NCBI GenBank assembly: GCA_035710515.1
Contig: DASTDE010000004.1
Span: 529,434-593,433 of the forward strand
Direction of reading: 5' to 3'
Origin: Candidatus Rubrimentiphilum sp.
GTDB lineage: Bacteria; Vulcanimicrobiota; Vulcanimicrobiia; Vulcanimicrobiales; Vulcanimicrobiaceae
Length of the DNA stretch: 64,000 bases
Part shown: positions 33,598 to 42,464 of the stretch, in pieces
How positions within the stretch are numbered: the stretch's first letter is position 1
Layout of the letters: the number at the start of each line of letters is the position of its first letter
The notes under the pieces: generated by a model
Databases searched by the model: none
What the model saw: only the letters and a program-made list of their open reading frames with translations
Told to the model about the DNA's origin: nothing
Made by a program: the position numbers and the translations under genes

Positions 33598-35323
33598 AGA
33601 CTGCCGCGGTACGCCGTTCGAGCTGCGCCGAGCTTGGCGGATCCCATGCCTTGACGATGCATACCTCGGTGATCTTTCTTCCGCCGGCGCGGCTGCGCAG
33701 AACGATCTCTGCAATTTGGTTTTCAGCCGGCACGCCGCGCTTCACATGGTTGACGAGAGAATCGAGCAACTGTTCGTCTACCACAGACCGCTCCTGCAGT
33801 GAGGTGGACGTCGACTCGGACCAGCTTGAACCTGCATGGCTACCGCTAGATCCGCCCGCAATGTGGTGCGAGGACGACTCGCCGCTGCTCTTACCAAACT
33901 GCGTGCTTGAAGATTCGCGCTCGACTTCACTTTTGCCCGTCGCCACGAGTGCGATTGACGAAGGGTCCGAGCTGCCGCCGAAGAGAATGCGCGTGGCGCA
34001 GTTGTGCAAAAGGCCGTCTGCCTCGGAGCGTCCCATCACTGCGCGCAACCCCTCGACGTTTTGAAACGCAATGAGCGGAGCCGTCGCGCTCTCGCGACAC
34101 CAACGGAACAGCGCGGCCGATTGCTTCGAGGCCACGTTCGTGAACTCGTCGATCACGAGCGCCACCGGATTCAGCTCTTCGCCGTCGCCTGAGCGCCGGA
34201 TGCGATCGCGCATCCAATTCTTCAATTGTTCCAGCGCGAGCAGACTCGCCAATTCGGCCGCGAAAGGATACTCGTCCTTGGGAAGGTCGAAGATAACACA
34301 GTGTCCCCGCTCGAGGACGCTCAGATCGAAATCGCTGCGTCCTGAAAATGCGCGCCGGAACTTCTCTTCCGTTGACCAGACGCCGAAGACGGCATCGACG
34401 GTTCCCGAGATCCCGAGCTTCTGCTTCTCGGCCCGCATCCCGGCGAACAACATCAGCTCCGGAAGGTTCGCATCGATGCGCGCCTTCGCGTCGGCGTTGC
34501 CTTGGGCTTCCAGCACCGCGGCAGCAGCGCGGATCTCCGGAATGACGAATTTCTCGAGCGCGTCGGAATCCATGCGCGCGAGCTTGCTGATGCTGGGAAG
34601 ATCGTAATCTAATTCAAAACGTTCGATGATCTCGCCGGATTCGGTTTTGCTTTCGATCACGAGCGGGCCGAGCTGCGAAATTGCAAACAAGATGTTCGCG
34701 ATTCGGCGCACGATGTTGACCGCCGATTTGACGAAGAACGTATCGCTTCGGCCCCCGCCCCTTTCCAGGACGATCTCGACGACGTTGGCGATGCTGTCGG
34801 GAGAGAGGCCGCGCGCGATCGCCCAGGGTTCATGATTTGGCCCGATGCGATGAATCTGCGCGCTTGTTCTCCGCACGGACATTGCAATTCGAGCGATGAT
34901 GCCGGCGAAATTCGCCTTTTCAGCAAACGCGAACAATCCGGCTCCCGGGAACTTGAGCCAGAAAAACATCCACGGTTGCAAAATGCAACGCGTCTTGCCG
35001 CTCCCGCTCTCACCCACGACCGCGGTCCCGCTGTACGCAAGCTCGGCGTCTTGGTAGACGTGCATTCCGTTGCGAACGCCGCTGACGTGCTTCCGCGCTA
35101 GCAGTTTGCCGGTGCCGACCGCAAGATCGATGATCGGTCCACGCCGCCTTGCTTCCGCCAAACGGGCTTCATTCTCGCGCTCGACTTGATCGGTGACCTC
35201 GTGCAGTTCGATGGCGACGGCGTGCTTTTTCAACCTCGCCTGGCGCGGCTTAATGAAATACTTCCATACGAGCCATCCGATAACGCCCCAGGTCACGAGC
35301 CCCCAGAAGGTGTGCTCGCTCAT
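33596..35323 (-). CDS. Type IV coupling protein, VirD4/TraD-like ATPase
   Basis: A 575-residue protein with an N-terminal membrane segment (TFWGLVTWGVIGWLVWKYF), Walker A VVGESGSGKT (about residue 105), and Walker B VALVIDEFTNVASK. The TraG/TraD-type C-terminal half follows (ATAPLIAFQNVEGLRAVMG, NCATRILFGGSSDPSS). A Ser/Gly/His-rich low-complexity stretch lies near residue 500. It links relaxosome to a secretion channel in conjugation. It ends the minus-strand operon that starts at 38164. Its stop lies in the T-run of the convergent terminator. Confidence 0.88.
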   Translation of the reverse strand: MSEHTFWGLVTWGVIGWLVWKYFIKPRQARLKKHAVAIELHEVTDQVERENEARLAEARRRGPIIDLAVGTGKLLARKHVSGVRNGMHVYQDAELAYSGTAVVGESGSGKTRCILQPWMFFWLKFPGAGLFAFAEKANFAGIIARIAMSVRRTSAQIHRIGPNHEPWAIARGLSPDSIANVVEIVLERGGGRSDTFFVKSAVNIVRRIANILFAISQLGPLVIESKTESGEIIERFELDYDLPSISKLARMDSDALEKFVIPEIRAAAAVLEAQGNADAKARIDANLPELMLFAGMRAEKQKLGISGTVDAVFGVWSTEEKFRRAFSGRSDFDLSVLERGHCVIFDLPKDEYPFAAELASLLALEQLKNWMRDRIRRSGDGEELNPVALVIDEFTNVASKQSAALFRWCRESATAPLIAFQNVEGLRAVMGRSEADGLLHNCATRILFGGSSDPSSIALVATGKSEVERESSSTQFGKSSGESSSHHIAGGSSGSHAGSSWSESTSTSLQERSVVDEQLLDSLVNHVKRGVPAENQIAEIVLRSRAGGRKITEVCIVKAWDPPSSAQLERRTAAV

Positions 35324-35781
35324 GACGACTCCACCCTATGCGCATAGTCCGTAACGATTTGGGCCGCTAAGTCCACCGAGCGCGAGGTGCCTTGCGGTCT
35401 TCTCCCTCGCTCGGTGATGAATCGCACCGATCTGCATAGCCACGCTGGAAGAGAAAACAACAATAAGACCCAAGTCCAAAACAGGAAATTCAGGCAATTC
35501 TGAGCGACTGGAACGCCATCAAAAATACACTGTAATACTAGCAATAGCGGTCCGAGACAAAGCCAGGACGCCGTTGCGTAGACGTGGTACAGCAAATGCC
35601 GCTGCGATTGTTGAAACAGTGCTTCCCCGGTCGCCTCGTCGCGTGCGCTCCGCGCAGATTTTGCCAGCTCGGCTGCAACAGCAGGCTCCAAGCCGTTGGC
35701 CCGTCGTGGACGCGCGAAACACTTCCATGCCGCCCATCCGATAACGCCCCACATTACGACGTTCCAAAAAAACTGTTCCAT
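35320..35781 (-). CDS. Membrane protein sharing its N-terminus with the coupling protein
   Basis: A 153-residue protein with an N-terminal segment FWNVVMWGVIGWAAWKCFARPRRA that matches the coupling protein's FWGLVTWGVIGWLVWKYFIKPRQA. Two more helices follow (LCLGPLLLVLQCIF, LFWTWVLLLFSLPAWL). Its stop overlaps the coupling protein ATG by four bases. The shared anchor suggests duplication of the 5' end and a joint membrane location. No known family. Confidence 0.68.
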   Translation of the reverse strand: MEQFFWNVVMWGVIGWAAWKCFARPRRANGLEPAVAAELAKSARSARDEATGEALFQQSQRHLLYHVYATASWLCLGPLLLVLQCIFDGVPVAQNCLNFLFWTWVLLLFSLPAWLCRSVRFITERGRRPQGTSRSVDLAAQIVTDYAHRVESS

Positions 35782-35915
35782 TTCGATTTACCTCTTCACG
35801 ACGTTGAGATGCCGGCGACGCGACTTAGCCGGTCTTTTGTTTAGCCGATACAACATCACAATCGACGCAAGTGCAAAGACCGCGGTGAGACCCTGCACCC
35901 AAACCGGTGAATGGA

Positions 35916-36272
35916 TCACAGACTGTCCCTCATGTCGAGCGCTCGACGTGCGCGAGCTTCGCCTTGTGCGAGCAGCACCGCGTCACGATCACGAGCTTCG
36001 CGCGCTGGCTTTCCGGTCAACCACGTCACGCCGGCTGCGATACCCGAGAGGACAACCGCCGCCGCGCAGAACTGCGCGCCCCAGAAGCCGTAATGGCCGA
36101 AATGTAAGAGATACAGCGCGAGTAGACCGAACCCGATTGCAACCGGCAATCTTCCCTTCGGAGTGACGTCTTGCCCGAGGTTGCAGCGCGTTTGGCCGAT
36201 CGCAAACCGTGTTGCGTAGATCGTGGGGCCGAGTGCGAGCACCCAGGCTCCAAAACTCTGGATGAAGTTCAT
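35916..36272 (-). CDS. Small polytopic membrane protein of the transfer operon
   Basis: A 118-residue protein from the ATG at 36272, preceded by AGGAGG (complement of 36282-36287). It has three hydrophobic segments (FGAWVLALGPTIYATRF, VAIGFGLLALYLLHFG, FCAAAVVLSGIAAGVTWL) and a charged tail rich in Arg and Ala. About 134 bases separate it from the next gene; that gap holds nothing I can name. It could be a channel component too diverged to recognise. Confidence 0.62.
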   Translation of the reverse strand: MNFIQSFGAWVLALGPTIYATRFAIGQTRCNLGQDVTPKGRLPVAIGFGLLALYLLHFGHYGFWGAQFCAAAVVLSGIAAGVTWLTGKPAREARDRDAVLLAQGEARARRALDMRDSL

Positions 36273-36288
36273 TTGGACAATCCTCCTA

Positions 36289-36945
36289 TCAGCAGTACTC
36301 TCGAATGAATTGCGCTTGCAGCGCCTGTCTCTGCGCATGCGTTCCGCTCAAAGCTGCGTGCGCGAATTTGCTGACGCATCTGCCGTGCACGGCGCGGCCT
36401 TCCAGAAACGCACCGACGCCCGCGCCGGCGAGCAGTGCGATAAGCGGCACGATCACGAATCCCGCCACAAACCTTCTCATGATGCTGCGCAATTCGGAGG
36501 CGATCTTTAGAGCGTGTTGGGCTCCAGCGCCGGCCTTTTGAACGGCATCACGCGCGACGTCGACGAATTGCGTGACCTGCTCGTGCTGCTTGTTTAAAAG
36601 AAATTCGGTGTTTTCCGCGTGGTTCGAAAGCGCGGCTCCAACGGTTTCGTGCGCGTCGGCCGCGATTTTTTTCGAGACCTCGATTGCGATGTCGTCAGCG
36701 AGCCCGCGCACGATTTCCGCTCCGGCATCACGCATCGCGATCGGGAGATCGTCGAGCAACTCTTTGATCCGATCGCGCTCCTCACCCATCGCCTGCACCG
36801 CCGACCAACGCGCCTCGTGATCGAGCGCGAGGAAAACCATGTCGGGCGAATCTTCGCGTACACCGGCCTCTGTGATGAGTCGCTGGAACGAGTGCCGGTG
36901 CTCGTCGCTCGGCATCCGATCGAGTATCCGCTGCAGTGCGCTCAC
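36289..36945 (-). CDS. Membrane protein with helical, possibly coiled-coil, body
   Basis: A 218-residue protein. Residues 1-165 are charged and helical with heptad-like spacing (ERDRIKELLDDLPIAMRDAGAEIVRGLADDIAIEVSKKIAADAHE, shown here in family style). A membrane segment follows at about 168-190 (AGFVIVPLIALLAGAGVGAF). The start overlaps the stop of the ParA-like gene upstream by four bases. An anchor or partner for the ParA-like ATPase is one possibility. Confidence 0.62.
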   Translation of the reverse strand: MSALQRILDRMPSDEHRHSFQRLITEAGVREDSPDMVFLALDHEARWSAVQAMGEERDRIKELLDDLPIAMRDAGAEIVRGLADDIAIEVSKKIAADAHETVGAALSNHAENTEFLLNKQHEQVTQFVDVARDAVQKAGAGAQHALKIASELRSIMRRFVAGFVIVPLIALLAGAGVGAFLEGRAVHGRCVSKFAHAALSGTHAQRQALQAQFIREYC

Positions 36946-37727
36946 GCCGCGCTCCGCTTGGCAGGCGCAAATCCTAACGGCGCACCGACCGATTCAAACT
37001 GTTCGCGGCACTCGCTGAGGAAGCGCGCGACCTGCCGCTGCCGCGGACCGATCAAGTATGGTGACTTCACCGCTTCGCGGAATGTCAGTCGATGCAAACC
37101 AATGAGGGCGAGCGTTCCACGATCCAACGCCGGAAGAACGATCTCGGCCCCACGTTCCGCGACGATCGCCTTGCCGGTTGCCGGCGGAACGTTCTCTTCG
37201 GGTGAGCCATCCCAAAGAATGAAATGCTTCGGATCGCCGAAGGCCAGATTCTTCACCGCAACGATTGTCGCGCGAGGATCTAAATCGGCCGCGTCTTGAA
37301 CCGCGAGCATCGACGAACCGTCAGGTGTCAGCACGCACACCAACGTCACGTCATAACCGCGCTCGTGCGCGTAGGCAAAGAGGCCGTAATCCGCTTCGAC
37401 GGCCTTCAACAGTGTCGCCGACGCCGCTGGCAGATCGACCAGGATCAGATCTCGACCGGAATCCACGATCGCACCAAACTCCACGCGATCGTCAGCCGAT
37501 CCGTGCAATGCGTACGTCCGCACGCCGTTTGCCGGCTGCGGGATCACCGGATAGCCGTCGCCGTCCCGGACTCCCAAATATCCGACCAAATGGCCGACTG
37601 TGGGATCGGCGTCAACGAGCAGCGGATTCTTGTCGGCTGCGATCAGCGACTCGGCCAGCCCGCGGATCTCGGTGCTCTTACCACAACCGCCCTTATCGCC
37701 GTAGGTGCAAATTAAGTTCTTCATCAT
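36942..37727 (-). CDS. ParA/MinD-like ATPase
   Basis: A 261-residue P-loop protein with the deviant Walker A KGGCGKST (residues about 12-19), a switch I region LLVDADPT, and Walker B DLILVDLPAAS. It lacks the N-terminal HTH of plasmid ParA types. In mobile elements such ATPases segregate the element or place the transfer machinery (as with VirC1). It overlaps neighbours on both sides by four bases, in the middle of the transfer operon and without a recognisable ParB. Confidence 0.85.
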   Translation of the reverse strand: MMKNLICTYGDKGGCGKSTEIRGLAESLIAADKNPLLVDADPTVGHLVGYLGVRDGDGYPVIPQPANGVRTYALHGSADDRVEFGAIVDSGRDLILVDLPAASATLLKAVEADYGLFAYAHERGYDVTLVCVLTPDGSSMLAVQDAADLDPRATIVAVKNLAFGDPKHFILWDGSPEENVPPATGKAIVAERGAEIVLPALDRGTLALIGLHRLTFREAVKSPYLIGPRQRQVARFLSECREQFESVGAPLGFAPAKRSAA

Positions 37728-38164
37728 GGCCTCCGGAGAGCATTAGCAAATGGATCGGTGCCGGGCTGTTGGGTCTGGCGTGGTGTGCTGCCGTCTGCTG
37801 CACTTTTAGTCGGCGTCGGTTGTGGAGTGGGTTTGGCGGTCGTGCGGGTTCGACGCGTGCGATCGCCGCGCTCGTTTGGAAACATCTTGACGATCCGCTG
37901 ACGAATCGACTCGGCGTCGAATTCAGCGCCCTGGCTCCGGATGACCTGAGCGACTTTGCGCGCGGTGTGCTTCTTGAGCAGCTTCTTGATCTCGTCGCGC
38001 ATCGGCTCCAGCAGCGCTTCAATCGGAGAACGACTCGGCTCCACGGTCGCAGGCTCTTGCTCTTTGAGAAAGTCGACGGCTTTCTTGACCGCCTCTTTCG
38101 ATCGCTCGAAACGACCCTCAAAGTTTTTGGGATCGTCCAGAACGGCTGATTCCGAGGTTTCCAT
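37724..38164 (-). CDS. Hypothetical transfer-operon protein, possible DNA-binding accessory factor
   Basis: A 146-residue, charged protein. The central part (LLEPMRDEIKKLLKKHTARKVAQVIRSQGAEFDAESIRQRIVKMFP) is helical and could be a DNA-binding fold. The C-terminal third is Thr/Pro-rich and disordered. It is the first gene of the minus-strand transfer operon, next to the candidate oriT, where relaxosome accessory proteins often lie. The role is inferred from position. Confidence 0.6.
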   Translation of the reverse strand: METSESAVLDDPKNFEGRFERSKEAVKKAVDFLKEQEPATVEPSRSPIEALLEPMRDEIKKLLKKHTARKVAQVIRSQGAEFDAESIRQRIVKMFPNERGDRTRRTRTTAKPTPQPTPTKSAADGSTPRQTQQPGTDPFANALRRP

Positions 38165-38414
38165 GCCTCAAGAATAGTCGCTCCACACCCTTTGCAATGG
38201 GTCATATTTTGTTATACAGGCTGACTTCACTAACTCAGCGCGCCATGTTCTTTGCGCTCCAATCCCTCAGAGTTATCGCTTGATCCAAATCCATGAGCGT
38301 TACTTTCGCTCAGAATTGATGCGCCGTATCATGAAATGACGATCAATTTCACTATATGCAGGGAGGTCTGTAAACAGACGATCTTCCGCTGCGCGGTCAT
38401 GAAAGGACACGACG
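38165..38414. promoter_or_regulatory. Divergent intergenic region, candidate oriT and promoters
   Basis: This lies between the leftward transfer operon and the rightward MobC-like/relaxase genes. It holds inverted repeats ACCC-N8-GGGT (38187-38202), TGAGCG-N7-CGCTCA (38294-38312) and GTCTG-N4-CAGAC (38366-38379). It also holds a TTTTGTTATACAGGCTG block near 38208-38221 that copies the promoter at 24786-24804. Position next to the relaxase gene makes it the best place for oriT; the nick site cannot be named. Confidence 0.5.
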
Positions 38415-38864
38415 ATGAGATCCGAGGTTAGCGAGAAGGCTCACGCGCAAGACGCCGTTCGCGATGCATTGCGCGGGCAGAAGCCTCGCGCAGATTCGCC
38501 TTCCGAGGGCCGTGCGATGATCGCCGTTGCGCCGGCAGTGCGCGATAATCTCCGCGCGCTCGCTGATAGCGCCGGCACTTCCATCGGCGATTATATCGCT
38601 GCTACGATCGCGCAACACGGTATCTCCGAGCCTACACGCCTCTTCGATACGGCCGCGCTGCGGCAAGCCAAACCACTGACCGATCTTTCCTACCGGCTCG
38701 CTCGACTGATAGAAGCGCTACAAAGTTCGGACATCGGAACGGCCCTGCAATTCGCTTCGGAAGCGCGCTCGATCGTCGCAGACGCTCTCGCACCGCTGGC
38801 ACGATCGCACCGCACCGAGATCGCTCAACAGGACGGCCGGCTTGCCGGGGGTTGGAAGGGTTAA
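38415..38864 (+). CDS. MobC-like relaxosome accessory protein
   Basis: A 149-residue protein. AMIAVAPAVRDNLRALADSAGTSIGDYIAATIAQHG (residues about 34-69) resembles a ribbon-helix-helix DNA-binding segment, and RLARLIEALQSSDIGTALQFASEARSIVADALAPL forms a helical hairpin as in MobC/BMC-type mobilisation proteins. AAGGA at 38402-38406 region precedes the ATG. It stands directly before the relaxase gene, with which it is surely cotranscribed. Confidence 0.68.
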   Translation: MRSEVSEKAHAQDAVRDALRGQKPRADSPSEGRAMIAVAPAVRDNLRALADSAGTSIGDYIAATIAQHGISEPTRLFDTAALRQAKPLTDLSYRLARLIEALQSSDIGTALQFASEARSIVADALAPLARSHRTEIAQQDGRLAGGWKG

Positions 38865-38866
38865 GC

Positions 38867-41800
38867 GTGATCGCAAAGTTGTGCGCACCGCCTAAAGGCG
38901 GCTCGACTGCGAGCGGACTTGTCGAGTACTTGACGGGTTATAGCGTCGCGGAGAAAGGCGCGTCTCGCCAGGAGGTCACCGACGCACTTGAAGCCGTGAT
39001 CGCCGAAGCCGAAGCTCGGCCGGATCTGGGAGCCGGCGAAATCTGGAGACCGGTTGCCGGCGCGGGCTCGCGGCCGTCTTCGATCCTCGTGCGCAACTGC
39101 AATTCGTTCGCGACGTCCGCGCTCGAAATGGACGGCGACGCCGCTTCGAATCTAGGCGTGAAGAACCCGGCGATGCATTGGGTCTTCTCATTCCAAACCG
39201 CTGAATCGGGCCGTCTGACCGACGAGCAGGTGCATCAGTACGTGGGCGAAGTGCTCGAGAAGATCGATCTTGGCCGTCATCGCAGCGTCGCAGCCGTGCA
39301 CCGAGACACGATCATTTTCGATCGCGATGAAGACGGTCGGATCAAACGCGATCAAGACGGCAACGCCATTGTCAAAGACGGCAATCTGCACGTCCATCTC
39401 GCTATCGGCAGCGTGAGTCCGGAGACCGGGCTCGCATACAACAAGACCGGTTTGTATCGGCGCGTGGCTTGGGCGGAACGCGAAGTCGAACGCGACCACG
39501 GTTTGCTCCACGATCGCGGTTTGGCCGTCGTCCGTGACATCGGCACGGAGATGGAGCGTGTCGATTGGGCGAGCAAGATCGGGCCTGATGGCACCTTTGC
39601 CACCTCCGAGATCGCGCAGTGGAGGCGCGAGAGGCAGCAGGAACGGCTTGCGCGCGAACAGCGCCGGAGCTTCGAGGCCTACCGCACGCGCGACCAAAGC
39701 TTTGAGCGGTACGCCAACGCGACTCTGGCGCCGAGACTCGGAACCGCCATGGATCTCTCTCGCGAGAGAGGACGTAACCCGTCGTGGAGCGAGCTTCACG
39801 CGATCTCCGCGCGCTACGGGGTTTCCCTAGAAACCGATGCTGACGGTCGCGTGATACTTCGAGATGTCGGCATTGCGCAGATGCGCCTGGAACATGGGCG
39901 CGAACGCAAGGAGCTGCGCGAGCGCCTGAAGTCCCAGACGGTTGACCGCGATGAGATCGATCGCCAAGTAGCGGAGCTTGCAGCCAAACACGAGGAGGCA
40001 GAGGGCAAAGAGCGAGAGCGTCTGCGCGAGCACGGAGAGACCGTAGAGCTTGATGCCGTGCTGGACGACGACCGAGCGGATATGCCGGCGTTCCAAGACG
40101 TCGAGCAGGCTGAAGCCGCGCTCATTTCCGCGATCGAGGCGAATCCGAAGTTGATCCTCGACGACTTGACCGCGCAAAGCTCGACGTTTTCCCGCGAGGA
40201 TCTGGATCGCGAACTGTGCAGGCATCTGTCGGATCCAGCCGAGATCGAGCGGTTGGGCGATCTGGTTATGCGTTCCGACAATATCCGGATGCTTTCGCCG
40301 GATGCGGCGTACGGATTGTATACCACGATTGAAATTCTCAAGTGTGAGGATCAGCTCGCAGCCGACGCTCGCACCTTGGCTCGTCGCGAATCGGGAATCA
40401 CGCGCAAAGAAATCGATCGCGCGATCAAAGACCTTGAAAACGAGCGCTCCGAACGCGGCAAAACTTTTCGCTTGAACGAAGAGCAGCGCGAAGCCCTGCA
40501 TAAGCTCGAAGCTGGATCGCTCGTCTCGATTGAAGGCCGGCCGGGCGTAGGCAAAACGACTGTCATGGCTGCTCTCAGGCATATCGGCGAGCAAACGGAT
40601 CGCGACGTCGTTGGGTTGAGCTTGAGTCAAGCTGCGGCGGAGCGCCTTGCGGTCGAAGCCGGCTTTGCAACTGTGAATACCTCGCGCGCGCGCATTCTCG
40701 AAGACTCCGGCACGGAGATCATTCCTCGCGGAGGGATCGTATGCGTGGACGAGGCTTCAATGATCGACAGCCGCACTAACGCGCGCATCCTTGCGCTCGC
40801 GAAAGAGCGCGGCGCTACGGTCATCGAGATCTACGACACCCGCCAGCTCCAACCGATTGACTACGGAGCCTCGGCGCGCATCATACGCGACGTCGCCAAA
40901 GAAGCCGGCTCGCATGCCGAGCTAAACCAAATCATGCGCCAAAAACGCGATTGGCACAGGGAAGCCGTCAATACATTGGCAGGCGCGATTCCAGAGCGCG
41001 ATGAGTCAAAGCGCTACGCTAAAGTGCGCGAATCGCTTGAAATTCTCGACGAGAACGGTGCGATCACGTGGGTTGCAGATCGCGACGAAGCAATCGAAAC
41101 CGCGATCACAAAGAGCAGGGTTCACAAGGCCTTCGGACACGACACAATCGTGGCGGCCAGCGACAGAGACAGCGTCCGGCACCTGAACGAAGAGGATCGC
41201 CGGCGTTCCGGCCTTGAGGGCAAGGGGCTCACCTACAACACGGACGGAGGCAAAAGAGAATTCGCTCCCGGCGACCGGTTAATGTTTCTCGAAAACAGCC
41301 TGGGTGAACGCGATCTGGGCGTGCTCAATGGAGATCGCGGAACAGTCGTCTCCGTCAAGCGGAATGAGATAACGGTAGACGTCGACGCGATCGACGGTCG
41401 CGAAAAGCGTACCATCGCGTTCTCACCGCAATCGTACAAGGCTTTCGACCACGGGAACGCTAGCACGCACCATAAGACGCAAGGGGCTTCCGTTGGGGCG
41501 GCCGTTGGACTTATCGATAGATCCGCGAGCGCGGAGATGGTCTTCATGGCTGCTAGCCGGTCGAAGCATGATCTCGACCTCATCGTTTCGCGTGAGTCGT
41601 TCGAGAATCTTGACGAGCTTGCTGAGCACGTGGCTTCCCGAATCTCGCTCAAGACAACATCGCGCAACTACGACGAGATCTTAGAAAAGACCGGTGGAAA
41701 GGAAACACTCAGAGTAATTAATCAGGAACAACAGCGGCAGGCCGAGCCGATGCGCCGCCTTTATGACGCGGAGGTTGTCGAGCCGACGCGCGCGCTGCGG

Positions 41801-42142
41801 GAAGAACGCGTCCGCGAAATCCGCGAAGCGTACGCGGGGAGAAAGCGTGAGATCGCGGAGGATAAGGAACTTCAGATGGCAGCGCGGCTCGAACAGGAAA
41901 AGAAAGCGCTGAAAGAGCTGCGCAGCGAGATCCGCCGCGCGTACACCGAAATTCAGCCGACGCTCTCTTTCGGCGAGTTTTTGGAAGAGCGAGAGCAGGC
42001 TCGCCAAGCAGCGCGAGCGATCGAGCAGCAACGCGAGGCCAAGCGCGTCCGCGAGCAAGCGCGCGCGCAACAGATCGATCGCAAGCAGCCCACGATCACA
42101 CACGAGATAGAGAAAGAACATGGATTCGAACTCAGCAGATAA
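38867..42142 (+). CDS. Relaxase fused to SF1 (RecD/TraA-like) helicase
   Basis: About 1091 residues. The GTG 38867 start gives IAKLCAPPKGGSTASGLVEYLTGY, similar in form to the N-terminus of RP4-TraI-type relaxases, where the nicking Tyr lies. The metal-binding His motif follows: VHRDTIIFDRD near 144 and NLHVHLAIGS near 172. A long helical linker leads to a RecD-like helicase: SIEGRPGVGKTT (Walker A, about 560), CVDEASMID (Walker B), IYDTRQLQPIDYG, and THHKTQGASVG. The enzyme nicks oriT and unwinds the transferred strand. A TTG 15 bases earlier is an alternative start. Confidence 0.9.
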   Translation: MIAKLCAPPKGGSTASGLVEYLTGYSVAEKGASRQEVTDALEAVIAEAEARPDLGAGEIWRPVAGAGSRPSSILVRNCNSFATSALEMDGDAASNLGVKNPAMHWVFSFQTAESGRLTDEQVHQYVGEVLEKIDLGRHRSVAAVHRDTIIFDRDEDGRIKRDQDGNAIVKDGNLHVHLAIGSVSPETGLAYNKTGLYRRVAWAEREVERDHGLLHDRGLAVVRDIGTEMERVDWASKIGPDGTFATSEIAQWRRERQQERLAREQRRSFEAYRTRDQSFERYANATLAPRLGTAMDLSRERGRNPSWSELHAISARYGVSLETDADGRVILRDVGIAQMRLEHGRERKELRERLKSQTVDRDEIDRQVAELAAKHEEAEGKERERLREHGETVELDAVLDDDRADMPAFQDVEQAEAALISAIEANPKLILDDLTAQSSTFSREDLDRELCRHLSDPAEIERLGDLVMRSDNIRMLSPDAAYGLYTTIEILKCEDQLAADARTLARRESGITRKEIDRAIKDLENERSERGKTFRLNEEQREALHKLEAGSLVSIEGRPGVGKTTVMAALRHIGEQTDRDVVGLSLSQAAAERLAVEAGFATVNTSRARILEDSGTEIIPRGGIVCVDEASMIDSRTNARILALAKERGATVIEIYDTRQLQPIDYGASARIIRDVAKEAGSHAELNQIMRQKRDWHREAVNTLAGAIPERDESKRYAKVRESLEILDENGAITWVADRDEAIETAITKSRVHKAFGHDTIVAASDRDSVRHLNEEDRRRSGLEGKGLTYNTDGGKREFAPGDRLMFLENSLGERDLGVLNGDRGTVVSVKRNEITVDVDAIDGREKRTIAFSPQSYKAFDHGNASTHHKTQGASVGAAVGLIDRSASAEMVFMAASRSKHDLDLIVSRESFENLDELAEHVASRISLKTTSRNYDEILEKTGGKETLRVINQEQQRQAEPMRRLYDAEVVEPTRALREERVREIREAYAGRKREIAEDKELQMAARLEQEKKALKELRSEIRRAYTEIQPTLSFGEFLEEREQARQAARAIEQQREAKRVREQARAQQIDRKQPTITHEIEKEHGFELSR

Positions 42143-42464
42143 GCCGGTCATCTACAGACGCGTTCTCGTCAGAGATCTCATTGAGCGTTTGACGGAAATG
42201 CTCTGCGATAAACCGCACGACAATTCGCGCACGCGCGTCGAGTATGTCCTCAAGATCTTGGAAAAAGGCGAGGGCTCCCGGAAGACGATCATCCTGCGAT
42301 CGCCGTGCGGCATTGAGGAAATCGAAGCGCATCTCGGCGTTCCAGAAATCGACCACAACGAGAGCCCGAGCCACACGTACACCAACGCACGCTCACTAAA
42401 TAGGAGTGAACATGAAGAACGAAGACGGATTGCCGATGGTCACGACCGCGGAGGCTCGCGCTGA
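42120..42464 (+). CDS. Hypothetical protein downstream of relaxase
   Basis: A 114-residue protein starting inside the relaxase end (23-base overlap). The first 75 residues look folded (RVLVRDLIERLTEMLCDK, RVEYVLKILEKGEGSRKTIILRSPCGIEEIEAHLG); the tail is polar and runs over the start of the next gene by 53 bases. No family recognised. Reality is supported by its good coding look in the first two thirds. Confidence 0.55.
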   Translation: MDSNSADKPVIYRRVLVRDLIERLTEMLCDKPHDNSRTRVEYVLKILEKGEGSRKTIILRSPCGIEEIEAHLGVPEIDHNESPSHTYTNARSLNRSEHEERRRIADGHDRGGSR

